Shown one piece after another: positions 1 to 10,353 of a stretch of DNA of 64,000 bases (positions are counted from its first letter, which is position 1; each line of letters starts with the position of its first letter). The stretch is from Serendipita indica DSM 11827. Its lineage: Eukaryota > Basidiomycota > Agaricomycetes > Sebacinales > Serendipitaceae. A program made the position numbers and the translations under genes. The stretch is from NCBI GenBank assembly GCA_910890315.1, contig CAJVGD010000006.1, positions 682,001 to 746,000 on the forward strand, given 5' to 3'. The notes beneath the pieces are model-generated. The model was not told the DNA's origin and searched no databases. It worked only from the letters and a program-made list of their open reading frames with translations.

Positions 1-262
1 TCCAGGACACTGGCACTTGTGGATTGATTGCGGTCACGCTTTTTTAATAAACTACCGCTCTCATTCACCATGTCTGTGACATCTTGGAGAGTCGTCGCCC
101 ACATTTTGGCTATTCGCACCCACCTCCCCTCCTTTCTCGGCTTGATTAATTCTGCATAGAGCTTGTGCCTTTGTAGATGCAATGCCGGATACCCGTTTTA
201 CTTTATTTGAACCAACTGAATTTGTGTGCGAGAGACGGATTGCAAGGATAAATACAAAAAGT

Positions 263-902
263 CTAGTGCTCGTCCAAGGATTCCGTTTTCGCCTGGTAGA
301 TTGTGTCAATATGTTTCGAGATATAATTTGGCAAACTCGCCTTGTTTGGCTGCCATCCGCCGAGTTCGTCGACGAGACCGTCTCGTGGAAATGTTCGCCT
401 GGTCGCAGGCATCTCCGGGCGAGTATAGGCCAAAACAACCATTACACCACCAAGAATAGCAAACGCAAGCGATGCTTGTGTGAGTGCAGACATTGGGCTG
501 ATATTTGCATGAGGCAAGTCGGGCGAGAACATGTTCAGGGCCTCGTCTTGTTCATGAAGCTAATGACCCAAATATGAAACGTATTTCAATCCATTCAAGG
601 GCAGACATAAACGGGTCAGCGTCGTTTTAGACTGTCGTCAATGATGAACGGACCGTTTCGCCAAAGTTTCGACGGTATTGTTGGTCCCAGAAGCCTGTAG
701 CACTTCTTTCTTGGTTACTCCTCCCTTCTAGCCGTGGATATGACCCGATTTGAGGGTCATCTTTGGGTCCTGCACCGACCGTTGGCTCTAGTTGTCGACG
801 TGCGGAGGAGGATATGGTGCGTGTTGCAGTTGATTGATGTTGAAGAAGCACCGAGCGTCCTCTTTGCAGTGCACAGAGCGCACGTTGTGGTCCCAGCCGC
901 AT
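263..902 (-). CDS. NDUFB8: NADH:ubiquinone oxidoreductase subunit NDUFB8/ASHI (complex I accessory subunit)
   Basis: Single-pass accessory subunit of mitochondrial complex I, inner membrane. Exon 1 (902-654) starts at ATG 902 with an Arg-rich, Ser-rich presequence and continues to DPQIGSYPRLEG...GFWDQQYRRNFGET. An intron (653-560) joins it in frame to LHEQDEALNMFSPD. A hydrophobic helix (LAFAILGGVMVVLAY) and the tail FPRDGLVDELGG follow. The Pro-Tyr-Pro segment, the RRNFGE...HEQDE junction, FSP and ELGG match what I know of fungal NDUFB8 proteins. The C-terminus is uncertain: the frame stays open to the stop at 263, but a GT donor after PNKA and an AG some 44 nt later could give another last exon. 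The first intron has a weak donor (GTCCGT). The gene is divergent from the F-box gene at 1016, 113 bp away. Confidence 0.8.
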
Positions 903-1015
903 GTCGTGGATAAAGGTCGAAATCAACGTTGGACTTGCCACTTTCTCCCAACCACATCCAGCTTCCAGTTCCTTTGTAAGAGAATGCACTTCTAAGGTTC
1001 CAAATACTCATTAAA

Positions 1016-2307
1016 ATGCCATTAGGAATGTCTCTTCCGCCTGAATTGTGGATAGAGATTATCAAACTCGCGACGTCTGTGCCGTCCGAGTTGAACACGA
1101 ATGCTGCATCCTTGTTCGAACGATGTACACATTCTGAAGCGCATCGTATGCGCTCAAAGATTCTCCCAACACGCCGAGCCCTCTCGCGCGTATCACGCAG
1201 TTTTCACGCAATGGCGAATCCATTTTTATACCAGAGCATTCTCATCCAGCGCGGAGGGTGCTTACGAAGACTTGCTCATACATTACGCGTCACCGCAGAC
1301 GCGGACAAAGAGGCTGGAACTGCTCACGACCATGGGGGTCGAGGTCATGGGCGATGGGTCAAGCGATTCGACGTCGATTTCAAGAAGGTTCGACATTGGA
1401 GGAAAATTCCCCATGAAGAAATCTTTTGGATATTATCAAATATGCCCAACCTGGAAGCCTTTGTGGCGTTTGGGCGGTGGGAGCTCTCCAATGAGAGATT
1501 ATTCGTTACAGGGCTCAAGATGCGCAACCTTAAAATGCTGTATCTTCCATTAGAGACGCTCCCCAGGTTCGAGGAGCCATGTTCGAGCTCATCAGCACAC
1601 AACCACTCTCGGACACGCTCATCACTTATTTTCCCAATCCACTCGCTTCCGAGTATTCCTCATATGAGGAAGATATCGAGTCGACGAAGTCATATGGCTT
1701 TAAAGACCCCACACAAGCTCGCCACCTTCGTGCCATTACGGCCTCGGATTCGTGGCTCCGTCCACGCATGGCATCAGATCCTGCCTATTTTCCAAAATTA
1801 ACGACTATGCACGTATATAGTTCCATCAACCCGGAGCTAGTCAAGACCCACGGGTACAAAATCACAACGCTCGATCTCGAGGGTTGTCCATGGAGGATGA
1901 TTGCGCAGTATATTCATCACATGCCGAATCTCGCAAGCATCCTCATAGACCTTATTCACGCTCAACCTGTGACCACGACCGTCGCTTTTGCTCTTCCCAA
2001 CGGGTTTGTCCTAGGGAGCGAGTTTCAAATCAGGACGGTACGCCGCGTTGGTTTGCTCGTGAATGCTGGACAGGCGCCTATTAGCACCTACAATAGCGCC
2101 TTTGAATTTCTGCCCAAGCTGTTTCCAAATGTCAAAATCATACGCTTGTTGGAGAGGGATATCATCGACCAGCTGGTTCGTCTCCCACAGAGAGTCAAAC
2201 GCTGGCATAGTACATTAGGAGAACGGAACATCAGACTGGAGAGGGAGGATGGAGAACTATTGATCCACGATTGCCGTGACTCACAAGGTCAACGTCGAGG
2301 CAATTAG
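1016..2307 (+). CDS. F-box domain protein, one frame change in the middle
   Basis: The N-terminus MSLPPELWIEIIKLA followed by VSRSFHAMANPFLYQSI is the F-box-like start seen in large agaricomycete families. F-box proteins link SCF ubiquitin ligases to substrates. The rest is leucine-rich (LKMLYLPLETL, LTTMHVYSSI, ITTLDLEG, LASILIDLI), as in substrate-recognition regions. Coding runs in one frame from 1016 to about 1575 and in another from about 1579 to the stop at 2307. Two readings fit. The first is a one-base frame slip near 1575, which would give EEAMFELISTQPL. The second is a 56 nt intron from about 1541 to 1596 (GTATCT...CATCAG), which deletes that segment cleanly. Substrate unknown. Confidence 0.7.
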
Positions 2308-2695
2308 AAAGACACAAGATTCATTCTACTTGTCGCTCGCGTTATCCACAGAGCGACGGTGGTATGTCTGAGAAGACCAATAGGGCCCCAGACTCCGTTT
2401 GAACTAGTATACTGCAAGACAAATAATATCTGACCACTAGTGCGTGTGTCTATCTTTGCCTAATGTGACTATTGCCTTACGGCGTTGTACTAGACACCAA
2501 AAGCTGGATTGTGGAGGGCATAAGAATATACTGTATAACTGCTGTCTCGATATCTGCCAAGCCCAAGTAGCATATCTAGCGGCATTTCCACCAACAGGGG
2601 CCAGAACGCCAAGTCCGTCCGGACCTCGAATTCAGTGATTGTTGGTCGAGGCCTTGGGACAATTGCCATACTCCTTTGTTCTTGGCTTGTCCAAG
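2308..2695. other. Intergenic, nothing clear
   Basis: Gap between the F-box stop and the putative surface protein. The frame of the next gene is open upstream from about 2539 but lacks an ATG, so an extra 5' exon of that gene could lie here. No other feature seen. Confidence 0.4.
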
Positions 2696-3218
2696 ATGGC
2701 ATCGACACTCCAACCGGTCAGCACAAATTGAGTATTGTAGTTGGTCAGACTGATATGGATCAGACCGTCCTTGTCACATCGATATCAACGACCATACCTT
2801 TGACCACGTCTTTGCCACCATTTGGTACGCGAGGGCTTTTCGCATCGAGGGTCACCTAATCTAATCCATGTAGCAAGCACTTCTCAGACTGTCTATGTCG
2901 AATGCTTTTCATCTGCTAGCGGAACGTGTGCATCATCCAGCACCCTGACAGCCGTCGCCATCTTCGACTGTAAGTCACACACACGCATTCTCACTCGTTC
3001 CTATCATTACTCTAGACTTTTTCGGGCTCAATCTGACGACGACTGTGACCACTGTAATCCCGGTCACGATCACGACAGAGTATGCTGCACCCACAGCCAC
3101 GACGCCGTGCTCTAAACAGCAGTTTGAAAGGTGCAACAAAGCTGGACGTACCTTAAAGTTGTCAAACCCTTCGAGCATTCTTGTCGTTCTCCTACTTGCT
3201 GTATTCGTGCTCATGTAG
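2696..3218 (+). CDS. Small Ser/Thr-rich protein with hydrophobic C-terminal tail, possible GPI-anchored surface protein
   Basis: Not a family I recognise. The downstream exons join well: 2764-2824 (TSISTTIPLTTSLPPF), 2874-2969 (TSQTVYVECFSSASGTC) and 3016-3218. The last exon gives LTTTVTTVIPVTITTEY, then CSKQQFERC, and ends with a hydrophobic tail SSILVVLLLAVFVLM and TAG at 3218. Introns of 49 and 46 nt have normal borders. Thr/Ser richness, a few cysteines and a terminal hydrophobic stretch suggest a cell-surface or GPI protein. The 5' end is the weak point. ATG 2696 with an intron 2717-2763 keeps the frame but gives no signal peptide, while an open frame upstream contains a hydrophobic stretch (LGTIAILLCSWLV) without an ATG. 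A degenerate relative lies near 31.1-31.5 kb. Confidence 0.5.
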
Positions 3219-3399
3219 AAGTAAGATGAGAAGACGAACTCTCTTCCTCTCTATGGCTTTTGTATAATTATCCGGCAGAGAATGCAAATCCCATGATAGG
3301 TGTGCTATTTGAAGTTGTGATGGAGATGGAGATACCTGTGAATCTACTTTGGTAGCCCTTCGCATCTTGGACAGAGACCTCTTGGACTTGAACGGGCAG

Positions 3400-4261
3400 A
3401 TGACATCGCGACTGGCTCGCTGGGGGCAGATGCTAGGGCGAAGTGGCGACTACGTCCGCCAGGAAATGAACAAGAGTCGGTAGAAAGCACCCACAAGGTC
3501 AAGGAATCGTTCTCAAATTTCCTCCTGCAGCACGACAAGTCTTGGATCCGACGGCAATCCAAAAAACAAAGCTCTTGCACAGATTTCGGAGCGAAAAAGA
3601 CGTGGAGAAGTGGACTCATGGTTCAGATGAGTCGTTTGGCGGACTTTCGACAAGTAAACTTGAGTTGGCTATGGACGGACGCGGCATGCGCTTTCATGGG
3701 GATTTGCGTTTGGGAGTCAAACCTGAATATGAAGGAATATTTCGAGGGGGATTCGCTGGTATCAAGACTCGAGTGAGTTTGTCTTTGCCCTGTCAAAGCT
3801 TCCCTTTTACTTATTTCCAGGCGCGACCAACGTTGTTTGGAAACCTCGCCGAAAATTTATCTATGTATGAATACCTTGGGCTAAGAGTCAAGGTTGGAAA
3901 GCCGCCTTGCATACGGGACGCCTGGTATATCAATCTACGGACAAAGACCATGGACCCGAACCACGTCTGGCAGCATCGTCTCTTCCTTCGATCAACAGAC
4001 GGAGAATTCGAGGACGCGGTGGTATGTCATCTCTTCGGGTTCTCGCATCCTCACTGACAACTTTAGGTACGACTCGACGACTTTGGGTACACTGCTTCTG
4101 GAAACATGGTCGAAACCATCGATGAGATGGAAATGGAGAGCATAGAGATGCTAGGGGTCTCTCTTCTCGGCGGAAATGCGGGGTTGCAGGGCCCTTACGA
4201 ATTGACCATCGACGAGATTTGGGCGACGAACGATCCAACCGCTACACCCCGTAGAAACTAA
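3400..4261 (+). CDS. CIA30: CIA30/NDUFAF1-type complex I intermediate-associated protein
   Basis: Mitochondrial assembly factor for the membrane arm of complex I. From ATG 3400 (MTSRLARWGQMLGRSGDY) the first exon joins an exon at 3531-3772. That exon holds FRSEKDVEKWTHGSDESFGG and LRLGVKPEYEGIFRGGFAGI. Exon 3 (3821-4021) gives YEYLGLRVKVG, DAWYINLRTKTM and WQHRLFLRS. Exon 4 (4067-4261) gives LDDFGYTASGNMVETIDEME, SIEMLGVSLLGG and GPYELTIDEIW. This is the CIA30 jelly-roll-like domain over essentially the whole protein, about 240 residues. Introns 2 and 3 (3773-3820, 4022-4066) have clean borders. The first donor (GTCGGT, about 3476) is inferred from phase only. It lies 2.5 kb from a complex I subunit gene. 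Confidence 0.85.
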
Positions 4262-4333
4262 CATCTCTTCATCCTTGGTAATGTTCGAGATTATCTATTG
4301 TTTACATAAATCGTACTGTCCTCCGATAACGCA

Positions 4334-7300
4334 CTATGTGCCTTTCGGTCTCGTTGATCGTCGGGGCCTTCTGGAAGCCTTCGTTTGCACTTGTTCTTCC
4401 TCCAGAGGGTGAATTTCATTGTCGACAAGCATTTGCAACCGTCGCCTTTCATCTGCATCCAAAGGATCCGCATAGTTGACCGCGATCCCTTTCACAGGCG
4501 ATGTTGCAGAAGCCCAGTTGTCATCATGATGTACGCGGTGCTCATTCTCGAAATTTGGAACCAGAGGACCCAGGGCAAGCTTCTTACATGGGGATTCCTG
4601 AAGGACACGTTAACAGGGCCATGCAGAAGCTCCAAATACTCACCTCGGTCCGCTTTGATGATGGAGCACGTGGGCGTTTACGCGCTCTTCCCTGCCCGGC
4701 TGGTGCTGAGCTCGACGCTACTTCTGGATCCTCCTCTGCGCCACGTTTGGATCCAAGAAGAGCGTCGATACTCTTGGTCAGGTTTTTTGCAGACGCAGAT
4801 TGCACATCAAAGAATGGAATGGTTGGAGTATTGCTGTCGTACCGCTTACTTGTAGCTATCAACTGCGTCGTGAGAGGAATTGGGGACGGAGTCACAGAGG
4901 ATGGCACTCTTTGACTCTTTAGACCTGCAGCTGCCTTCTCGTTAGGCGACAGCAGTCTCTTCGGGGTTCCGGTACCGGAACCGAGCCGTTGTGCAAGCTC
5001 ATGGATGTCCAACTTGGCTTGCTTCCGCGTAGGCGTAGGACTGCCAGGTGATGGAGGGCGAACCAGATGAGAACGACCAGGAGAAGTTACTCCAAAGACA
5101 GGGCTGTAGACAGGCATACTGTCGTCGACAGTATTTGCCATAGATGTGCCTATTTTCAGATCCCCGATGGATGATACGACGTTGGAGGCGGAGTCGGGTT
5201 CGTTGTAGACGTCTGGATCCGTAGCTGTGCGTGCAAGACCCGTAAGCCATTCAAAATCAACTACAGGGATCCCCCACTCCTTTGCCTTTTGGTATTTGAC
5301 GCCTTCACGAGATGGACAGATCAGATGTGTGCATTGCATCGAAAATGCAGGCGAGATAGGAATCTCTATTATGTGTGAGCGGGAAAAATGAAGAAACGAG
5401 AGAGGCAACTTGCCCAATAGGCGAAGGAGTCGAGCAACCCAGGTGGCGTCGAATGTATCTAAACCAGAGAATGCTACAAGGTAAGACGAATGGTCTACGC
5501 TGGAGTTAGGATAATGAACACTTTGATTTGTTTTCAAACCTTTTATGGGTCGCCGAACCGTCAAAGGTACGCAGGTGATACTGTCCTCGACGGGGCATAT
5601 CCGGTTCTCGAACAGACATCGCTCCAACCAACACTCAGTTCTAAATTTTGCGTGCTCGGAAAGCGGGAACTCTTTTTGGGCATCAGAGCCACTGAAAACA
5701 ATAAGCCAAATCTCCATGGATATGTAGAATGACCCACCCAACAAGACGAACGATGTAGTAGTCCGGTGAGCCGGCTTGTAATAATGTACCTCCTGCTCTT
5801 TCGAGAGCAGAAAAGACGACGTCGCATGCCGCGTCTCCCATGGCACGAAAAGTCGCTCCGGAGAATATACCATCTCCACCTAATTCCTTGCGAGAGGCAA
5901 CATCTTTGGATGGTAGATTCGTCTGGTCTTGAGAAAACGCGGGGGCTCTAGAGAATTTGCTCAGAAATGTGCTCGACGGCCCATTGGCCGTTTTCCCATT
6001 TGACTCTGTGTTCTCCGCGGCAGTTATCGGAAACGCTCTGACCCGGGTGGGAGTACTTGGATTCCCGGGAATGGTTTTTTTCTTGGGAGATCGACGTTCA
6101 TATCCCTTTGGAGCAGATGCGCTGTCAAAAGATCCACTTGCCCAGGTCTTTTTGACAGGACTTGAACTTGACTCGTTTCTAGACTTGCGGTTGACGTGAG
6201 AACTTCGTAGAGTGCTGGGCGCAAAACCACTGGTCGCTGGAGCGCCTCTGGAACCAGTAATTGCATTCCACTGGGACAGGGCGGCTCCTCTGATTACTTT
6301 GGTTGGTGCGGCGGTATCCTTTGCATCAGCCAACAGACTTGAGAGGGGAAGTTGCTCTGGAAGTCCCACTGAGGGGGGAGGAGGAAGTGAGGGCCTAGCG
6401 ACCTCAGGTGAGTGCATCACGCTACGCGACATGGGCTCCGGTCGTGGCTTCACTATATGATAGGGTTCAGTCTGAAGGCGACCTATGATAATCAGCACAT
6501 GCACGAAGTAAAAGATCCCGGCTCACCGCCCACGTGTATACAGTCCCAGAACCATTCCTCCCACAACACCTCGATAGATGGAGGTACTTCTCCTCCGTCT
6601 GCTCGGCCTCGAGCGACTTCTCGTTCAGCGTTCACTCTATTTGCGTAGTCCACCTTGGGTGACGACTCCGCCGCGCACAAGAGGTGGGTACAGGTCTTGT
6701 CTAGACTCTTGAGATACTCTCCACCATTGGCCTTTGTGAGCTTGTGTATTCTGTTGCGAATGTCGGCCACCTCGATACCCGTGACGCAGATCCGAACTCC
6801 AATAAAAGGAAGTAGTCGGTGACTTGGTATGGTAGACTCGACTGAGAAGTTTTCCCCTAGCTTCCAGCGATCGTGCGCGCCGTATATCCAAGAAGGCGTG
6901 ACAACGGGTACGCCACGTTCAAGTGCGCACTGGCATAATCTTAGCAGTTCCTCCTGGCCTTGTAATGAATGAGACAAACACGATACTTTTCACTGCCTGG
7001 TTCAGATGCAACTAAGTGCGTAGTGGCGTCCGTGAAGTCGGTGGAATGCGTCCCACCCATTCGCCTGACGAGGTCGAAAATGGTGCGCTGATTAGGAAGC
7101 TTAGAGTGCATGAAAGGATGTGCTTAAGATCTTACCTTGTCCTTGATGCCGGTAGCACAGAGGATCACACCTCTGAAGATTGCTCGTGGTCCTTGGAGTT
7201 CATATGTGTCGTCTGCCTGGTCTTCCTCATCCGAATCTGAGTAAATAAGTGTCAACGAGCATCTAGCACACTATATGTTGCGTACCGATTACATTTCTGC

Positions 7301-7379
7301 GTGTTGACGGCGCCTTTGACGTTTCTGCTGGTCGTAGCTTGACGTTAGGAACCTTGACGCCTCCTCTCGCACGTCCCAT
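4334..7379 (-). CDS. DPB11: BRCT-repeat replication/checkpoint scaffold, Dpb11/Rad4(Cut5)/TopBP1 homologue
   Basis: Scaffold that binds phosphorylated Sld/checkpoint proteins in replication initiation and DNA damage signalling. Start ATG 7379; exons 7379-7286, 7236-7136, 7087-6980, 6929-6527, 6482-5738, from 5691, and the last exon 4597-4334. BRCT1 reads GPRAIFRGVILCATGI, VRRMGGTHSTDFTDATTHLV, then CALERGVPVVTPSWI. BRCT2 reads FIGVRICVTGIE to EEWFWDCIHVGG. After a Ser/Pro-rich linker, BRCT3 contains FRAMGDAACDVVFSALERAG and RTECWLERCLFENRI. BRCT4 contains VAFSGLDTFDATWVARLLR, THLICPSREGVKYQKAKEWG and PVVDFEWLTG. The tail is basic, with KRPRAPSSKR and RRPRRSTRPKG. Four BRCTs agree with fungal Dpb11/Rad4. 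One BRCT4 intron appears to use a GC donor (GCAAGT) near 5413. It shares a 187 bp upstream region with the divergent gene at 7567. Confidence 0.9.
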
Positions 7380-7566
7380 TAGTTTAAAATATTGAATAGT
7401 ATGGTCTGGGGTATTATTTGGATAAAGTGAGACTGGAACGCCGTCGGGGCGGCAGTTTAGGTGCGTATGGGCGGAGTTTCAAATCTCACTTCGCTCCAAC
7501 TCCAACTCTGCTGTCGCTGAGTACCATTCTAGAGACATAGGCGAACTCAAAACGCGTAACGACGCG
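7380..7566. promoter_or_regulatory. Bidirectional promoter region between DPB11 and a nuclear-protein gene
   Basis: Only 187 bp separate the two divergent start codons (7379 on minus, 7567 on plus), so both promoters must lie here or inside the transcripts. No TATA box or known operator was identified by eye. Confidence 0.5.
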
Positions 7567-9040
7567 ATGTCTCGAGATTTAATTCCGGGCTCTGACGACG
7601 AGGCCGAGTTGCGGCTCGACTTGCCTGAATCTGTGGTAGATGGAGGGTCAGATATTGCAGTAGACACGCGTAAGACTCTCTCTGGATGCATTCTGGTACA
7701 CTTAGCATATTCCACAGGCGGCCCTTCAACCGTTCCAGGTTCACCTCTAGCTGGTGCGTAAAGCCAGCCTAACGAAACGTAATTATGACACATTTATCAC
7801 ACAGACTCGCCTGTTCAAGAGATAGTTCCAATTGCAAGGGGCAATATAGTACCAGTGAGGGAAAAAGAACGCAAGAAGCGAAAATCGACATCAAGGGATC
7901 AAATAGTCGAACTCAGCGACGATGATGACGAATACAATGCGAAGCCAAAACCAAAATCGAGAGGAAGGAAGGCCGCAGTTGATAATAAAGGTAAGGTGCC
8001 GTTAGTTAATGTTCGTGAAGAGTAACATGTCTAGAAGGAAATGCAAAGAAGAATACAAAGCGAGCAACGAACAAAGGCCGACGCGCCTCGTCCATTCCAG
8101 AGAGCAAGACATCAGCAGAAGACGCAGCAAACTTTGAACAACTCACTCACGTTTCTGATGAAAATTCGGATCTAGGAATGGATTCAAACGAGGGATCCGT
8201 CACATATGAGCGGCGAAAATCGGAAGACCTTGGTTAGTCCCGTCCTTGCTCTTTGGTGACGACTGCTTAAAGACAAACACAAAAGGGCAACTCAAGGTAC
8301 CCAAGAAGCGGAAGTCAGCCGCTAGAGAAGAGAACCCAAAAGCGACGAAGCGCAGGAAGACCATAACCATCGAATCCGACGACGAAGTTCAACCTCCTGC
8401 GCCGAGCGCCCGACGTAACAAAAGAGTAGTCAACTCTATTGTCGATCCTGATACTTCGCCGGATGAGCTCCAAATTCCTGACCGTCGTCGGAGCAGATCG
8501 TCAAAAGAGCCGAATCCGACGCAACTTACACAACCAAAACCCGCGAACCCTAGAGTACATCGAGTATCAAAGTCCACTTCCCCTTCACCGGATGCCCCCG
8601 AGCAGACAGAGGGTCATGAAGATGTTGATGATCCTCCTGTTGAAGCAAACGAGTCGACAGAGGTCATCGTGTCGGACAAAGTGAAAGTACCCAGCGATCA
8701 AGCGAAGGAACCCCCTGTCAAACCAACCCCGCGCCTCTCGAATACTTTCGACTCGGGCCACTACATCCCAAAACGAGGGTCTGTCTCCGACATTCTTCGC
8801 AAGACTGGCCTCCACTCGCGTCTCAGCTCTAGTAAACTCACGAAAGGATCCACTGTCAAGATTGCACCTTTGCATCTTAACCGGAAAACACCTCCCCCTC
8901 CACCAGTTCCGATCAAGAAACCTCAAAAGGCGAAAAATGAAGATGAGGAAGAAGAAGAACCAGACTTCACTGGCATGACAAAGAAGCAGATTGAGCGTTA
9001 CTGGGAGGAGAAGAAATATCGAGCCTGGTTCAGCCCATAG
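7567..9040 (+). CDS. Basic, low-complexity nuclear protein of unknown function
   Basis: I do not recognise a named domain. Six exons splice well: 7567-7669, 7718-7753, 7805-7990, from 8035 to 8232, and 8286-9040, all with GT-AG introns of about 44-53 nt. The N-terminus is acidic (SRDLIPGSDDEAELRLDLP). The middle has Lys/Arg clusters that look like nuclear localisation signals (EKERKKRKS, KVPKKRKS, KATKRRKT), alternating with acidic runs (ELSDDDDEY, ESDDEV). The C-terminal part contains RGSVSDILRKTGLHSRL, then IAPLHLNRKTPPPPPVP, an EDEEEEEP run and GMTKKQIERYWEEKKYRAWF at the end. This C-terminal pattern resembles an uncharacterised conserved basidiomycete protein. A chromatin or DNA-linked role is a guess from composition and from its divergent neighbour. 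Confidence 0.75.
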
Positions 9041-9270
9041 AACGTCTTTGTAATTGGTGCGACGTCTACTTTGTAACTGATGATACCTTAAATATTTCAT
9101 TATCCGTGAACGGACTCGCCATTAGCGGAATCTCTTGAACCCAACCGCGTTGACGTGTGATTATTTCTTTCACCATAGCTGCTAAACGTGGAGGTTCAGC
9201 GCGACGGTTACGTCGCCATATTTATTCTCAGATTGAGTACTACTTTTGGTTCCTCGTTTGCGCCACGAGA

Positions 9271-9964
9271 ATGGTCCTAGGACTTTGGGTGAAGCTCAGG
9301 AGGCGGGGTTCTAAGCCATGTCCATTCTGCAATGTCACAGATGGACCCAATTTCAAGGTTGTCACGGAGGTATGCGAACCGAGTTCATATATTTGGATTA
9401 CCAACGCCTGACATGGGTTCAATACAGGATGAAAAGTATACCATGTTCGTTGATAGGACACCGGCGGCATCTGAACACTATCTCGTGATTCCCAAAGCAC
9501 ATCTAGGTACGGTATTCTCCTGACGACACGAACATATCCAACTTTTTTCTGCAGAGAGTATACGCGACCTCAGGAAGAATGACGTTCATATCGGTACGTA
9601 AATCCACCTAAATGTGATTTCTTATGTACCCTTTGTCAGTCAAGGACCTCTGGGAAATGGGCGAACGTTATTTCGACACTAAGAACGTCCCAAAGGAACA
9701 GAGAAGGTAAATATGACATCTGCTATACTCTTTTACTGACGTTAATTCAGGTTCGGATTTCACATTCCTCCATTTACGTCGGTGGATCATCTGCACCTCC
9801 ACTGCTTCGTCCTTCCATTCAAGGATATGATTCGAGAGCACAAGTATCGGGCTACGCGGAGGAATAACAGCGTGTACGTAAAGGGTTGGGGTTGGTTTAT
9901 TGAGGTCGAGCAAACAATTCATGTGCTCGAAAGAGGAGGCAGGGTCGGGTTTGCTCCTTGCTAA
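9271..9964 (+). CDS. HIT (histidine triad) domain protein, HINT3/aprataxin-like hydrolase
   Basis: HIT proteins hydrolyse or transfer nucleoside monophosphates using a conserved histidine triad. Five exons (9271-9369, 9428-9506, 9555-9593, 9640-9706, 9751-9964) give about 165 residues. The N-terminal CPFCNV is a Cys-x2-Cys. YTMFVDRTPAASEHYLVIPK is the usual early HIT strand region. DHLHLHCFVLP carries the His-x-His-x-His catalytic motif after FHIPPFTSV. The C-terminus is RRNNSVYVKGWGWFIEVEQT. Introns are 43-58 nt. ATG 9271 is the first in frame. The short length, and the lack of a zinc finger or FHA domain, argues for a stand-alone HIT protein rather than full aprataxin. Confidence 0.88.
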
Positions 9965-10353
9965 CACTGCTCCTTCATGGATTCTCTATCATTAGCTGAC
10001 TCCATCATACTCTTTCCGTAATAGACGGCTCTTGCACTTATTCTCGGGAACCCGAATCAAGAAAAGGCAAGAATTCGATTGAAAGACAGTAGCCACAACT
10101 ACTCGTCAAAAATTAAAGTACAGCGGACAAGAAATACTGAACAACATCAAACTGAGTGATGTCAAACAAGGGAATGGCGAAAGTGCCGTAAGCCCGCTAC
10201 AGCAATTATTAGGTCGACTATATCGTAAGTCCACCAAGTTGGCTGGAAGCCAGACGACTCGAGCTTGGAGATGGACCCAAAATAAATGAGTGCAAGAATA
10301 GCGTTCTATTGAGGAAAGAGGGTTGCGAGTCACTTGGGCTAGCACTCAAACGT
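9965..10353. other. Convergent intergenic gap
   Basis: 389 bp between the stop codons of the HIT gene (+) and the TEA gene (-). Presumably both 3' untranslated regions. Nothing else seen. Confidence 0.5.
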
